DNA of 64,000 nucleotides from Tetraselmis striata (Eukaryota; Chlorophyta; Chlorodendrophyceae; Chlorodendrales; Chlorodendraceae): positions 186,001 through 250,000 of the forward strand of contig VCJN01000593.1 in the NCBI GenBank assembly GCA_006384855.1, in the 5' to 3' direction. The notes beneath the pieces are model-generated. The model did no database searches and was not told the DNA's origin. It saw only the letters and a list, made by a program, of their open reading frames with translations. Below are positions 63,308 through 64,000 of this stretch, piece by piece. Position 1 is the stretch's first letter. Every line of letters begins with the position of its first letter. Position numbers and translations under genes: made by a program.

Positions 63308-64000
63308 GAAAGAGGCGGGGCTGGCGGAGTGCGTTGGGGGTGCGTAGAGTAGCGTGTTGGTGAGATTCGGGGTGCATCGGACGCCGGATGCCCATCCACC
63401 CAGCGTAAAAGACGCGTACGTAATATTCACACTATATATATTCACACGCAAATGTGTGAAAACCGGACATTCCGTGCCGGATGGGTGGGAATACGGCGTC
63501 CGATGCAGCCAAAACCCCAGCAACACGCTATTCTGTGCACCGCCAATGCACTCCGCCAGCACCGCCTCATTCTCTGTCGATTTCGAAAACGCCTTCACAT
63601 TATTACCCACCGCTAATTGCAATTGCCACCGTGTAATGTTGTCACGATGTGCGCACACAACAACACTTACTACCGGTTCCGACGCGGATGGAGGCGAGGC
63701 TTGCGGAGTGCGTTGGGGGTGCGTAGAGTAGCGTGCTGCAAATAATTGGGGTGCATCGGACGCCGGATGCCCATCCACCCGGCGTAAAAGACGCGTAATA
63801 TTCACACTTTATTAACACACAAATGTGTGAAAACCGGACATTCCGTGCCAGATGGGTGGGAATACGGCGTCCGATGCAGCCAAAACCCCAGCAACACGCT
63901 ATTCTGTGCACCGCCAATGCACTCCGCCAGCACCGCCTCATTCTCTGTCGATTTCGAAAACGCCTTCACATTATCCACCGCTAATTGCAATTGCCACCGT
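63308..64000. repeat. satellite, unit 379 bp, running off the right edge
   Basis: GCGTTGGGGGTGCGTAGAGT at 63331 recurs at 63710 (offset 379), and the following about 290 bp match closely up to the window end (CCAAAACCCCAGCAACACGC, ACTCCGCCAGCACCGCCTC, GCTAATTGCAATTGCCACCG). Each unit contains an inverted pair, TGCATCGGACGCCG and CGGCGTCCGATGCA, about 110 bases apart, so it can fold back. At least 1.8 units are present. It is either a tandem satellite or two adjacent fold-back elements. Confidence 0.8.

Overview
The window looks like nuclear DNA of a green alga, most likely a chlorophycean or volvocine-type species. Host genes are GC-rich and split by short GT-AG introns. Two of them encode plastid-type proteins: a uroporphyrinogen decarboxylase and a CPP1/CDF1-type J-like membrane protein. 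A third encodes a secreted, Pro/Tyr-rich VWA-domain protein of the kind found in algal cell walls. A TGTAA motif, the usual algal poly(A) signal, lies about 90 bases after the decarboxylase stop. The species cannot be named from the sequence alone.

Recognisable host genes lie in 27.2-38.4 kb: UROD (+), the CPP1/CDF1-like gene (-), the Rab geranylgeranyltransferase alpha subunit (+) and the VWA protein (-). They form convergent, divergent and convergent neighbour pairs. These are housekeeping genes with no sign of a shared pathway. Most of the rest is mobile or repeated DNA.

From left to right: a tandem duplication (0.4-1.2 kb); a 5'-truncated LINE (-, 1.4-2.4 kb); a degraded reading frame (3.3-4.3 kb); a duplicated non-coding unit (5.5-6.2 kb); relics of an unfamiliar gene family (6.5-8.2 kb); an internally deleted Ty1/copia element (-, 8.8-10.4 kb); members of an undescribed terminal-inverted-repeat (TIR) family (11.0-13.1, 16.2-20.1, 24.8-26.6 and 45.2-45.7 kb); a SINE-like repeat and a fold-back element (13.2-14.2 kb); and a hAT-type MITE (14.6-15.7 kb). 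After the host genes come a second SINE-like copy (39.7 kb), two related TIR elements (40.6-44.8 kb), a second copy of the hAT MITE carrying a nested, very young Ty3 derivative (47.0-51.3 kb), and a full-length Ty3/gypsy chromovirus (52.4-59.1 kb) that interrupts a BED-finger reading frame. The window ends with a minisatellite (60.3-60.75 kb), a duplicated G-run unit (61.3-61.7 kb) and the start of a 379-bp satellite (63.3 kb to the edge).

Two features run through the whole window. One is about 30 runs of 15 or more G or C, many of them at fixed places inside the TIR family. The other is a recurring single-base frameshift in otherwise well-preserved genes, usually in or next to a short homopolymer, which points to residual indel errors in the assembly as much as to real decay.
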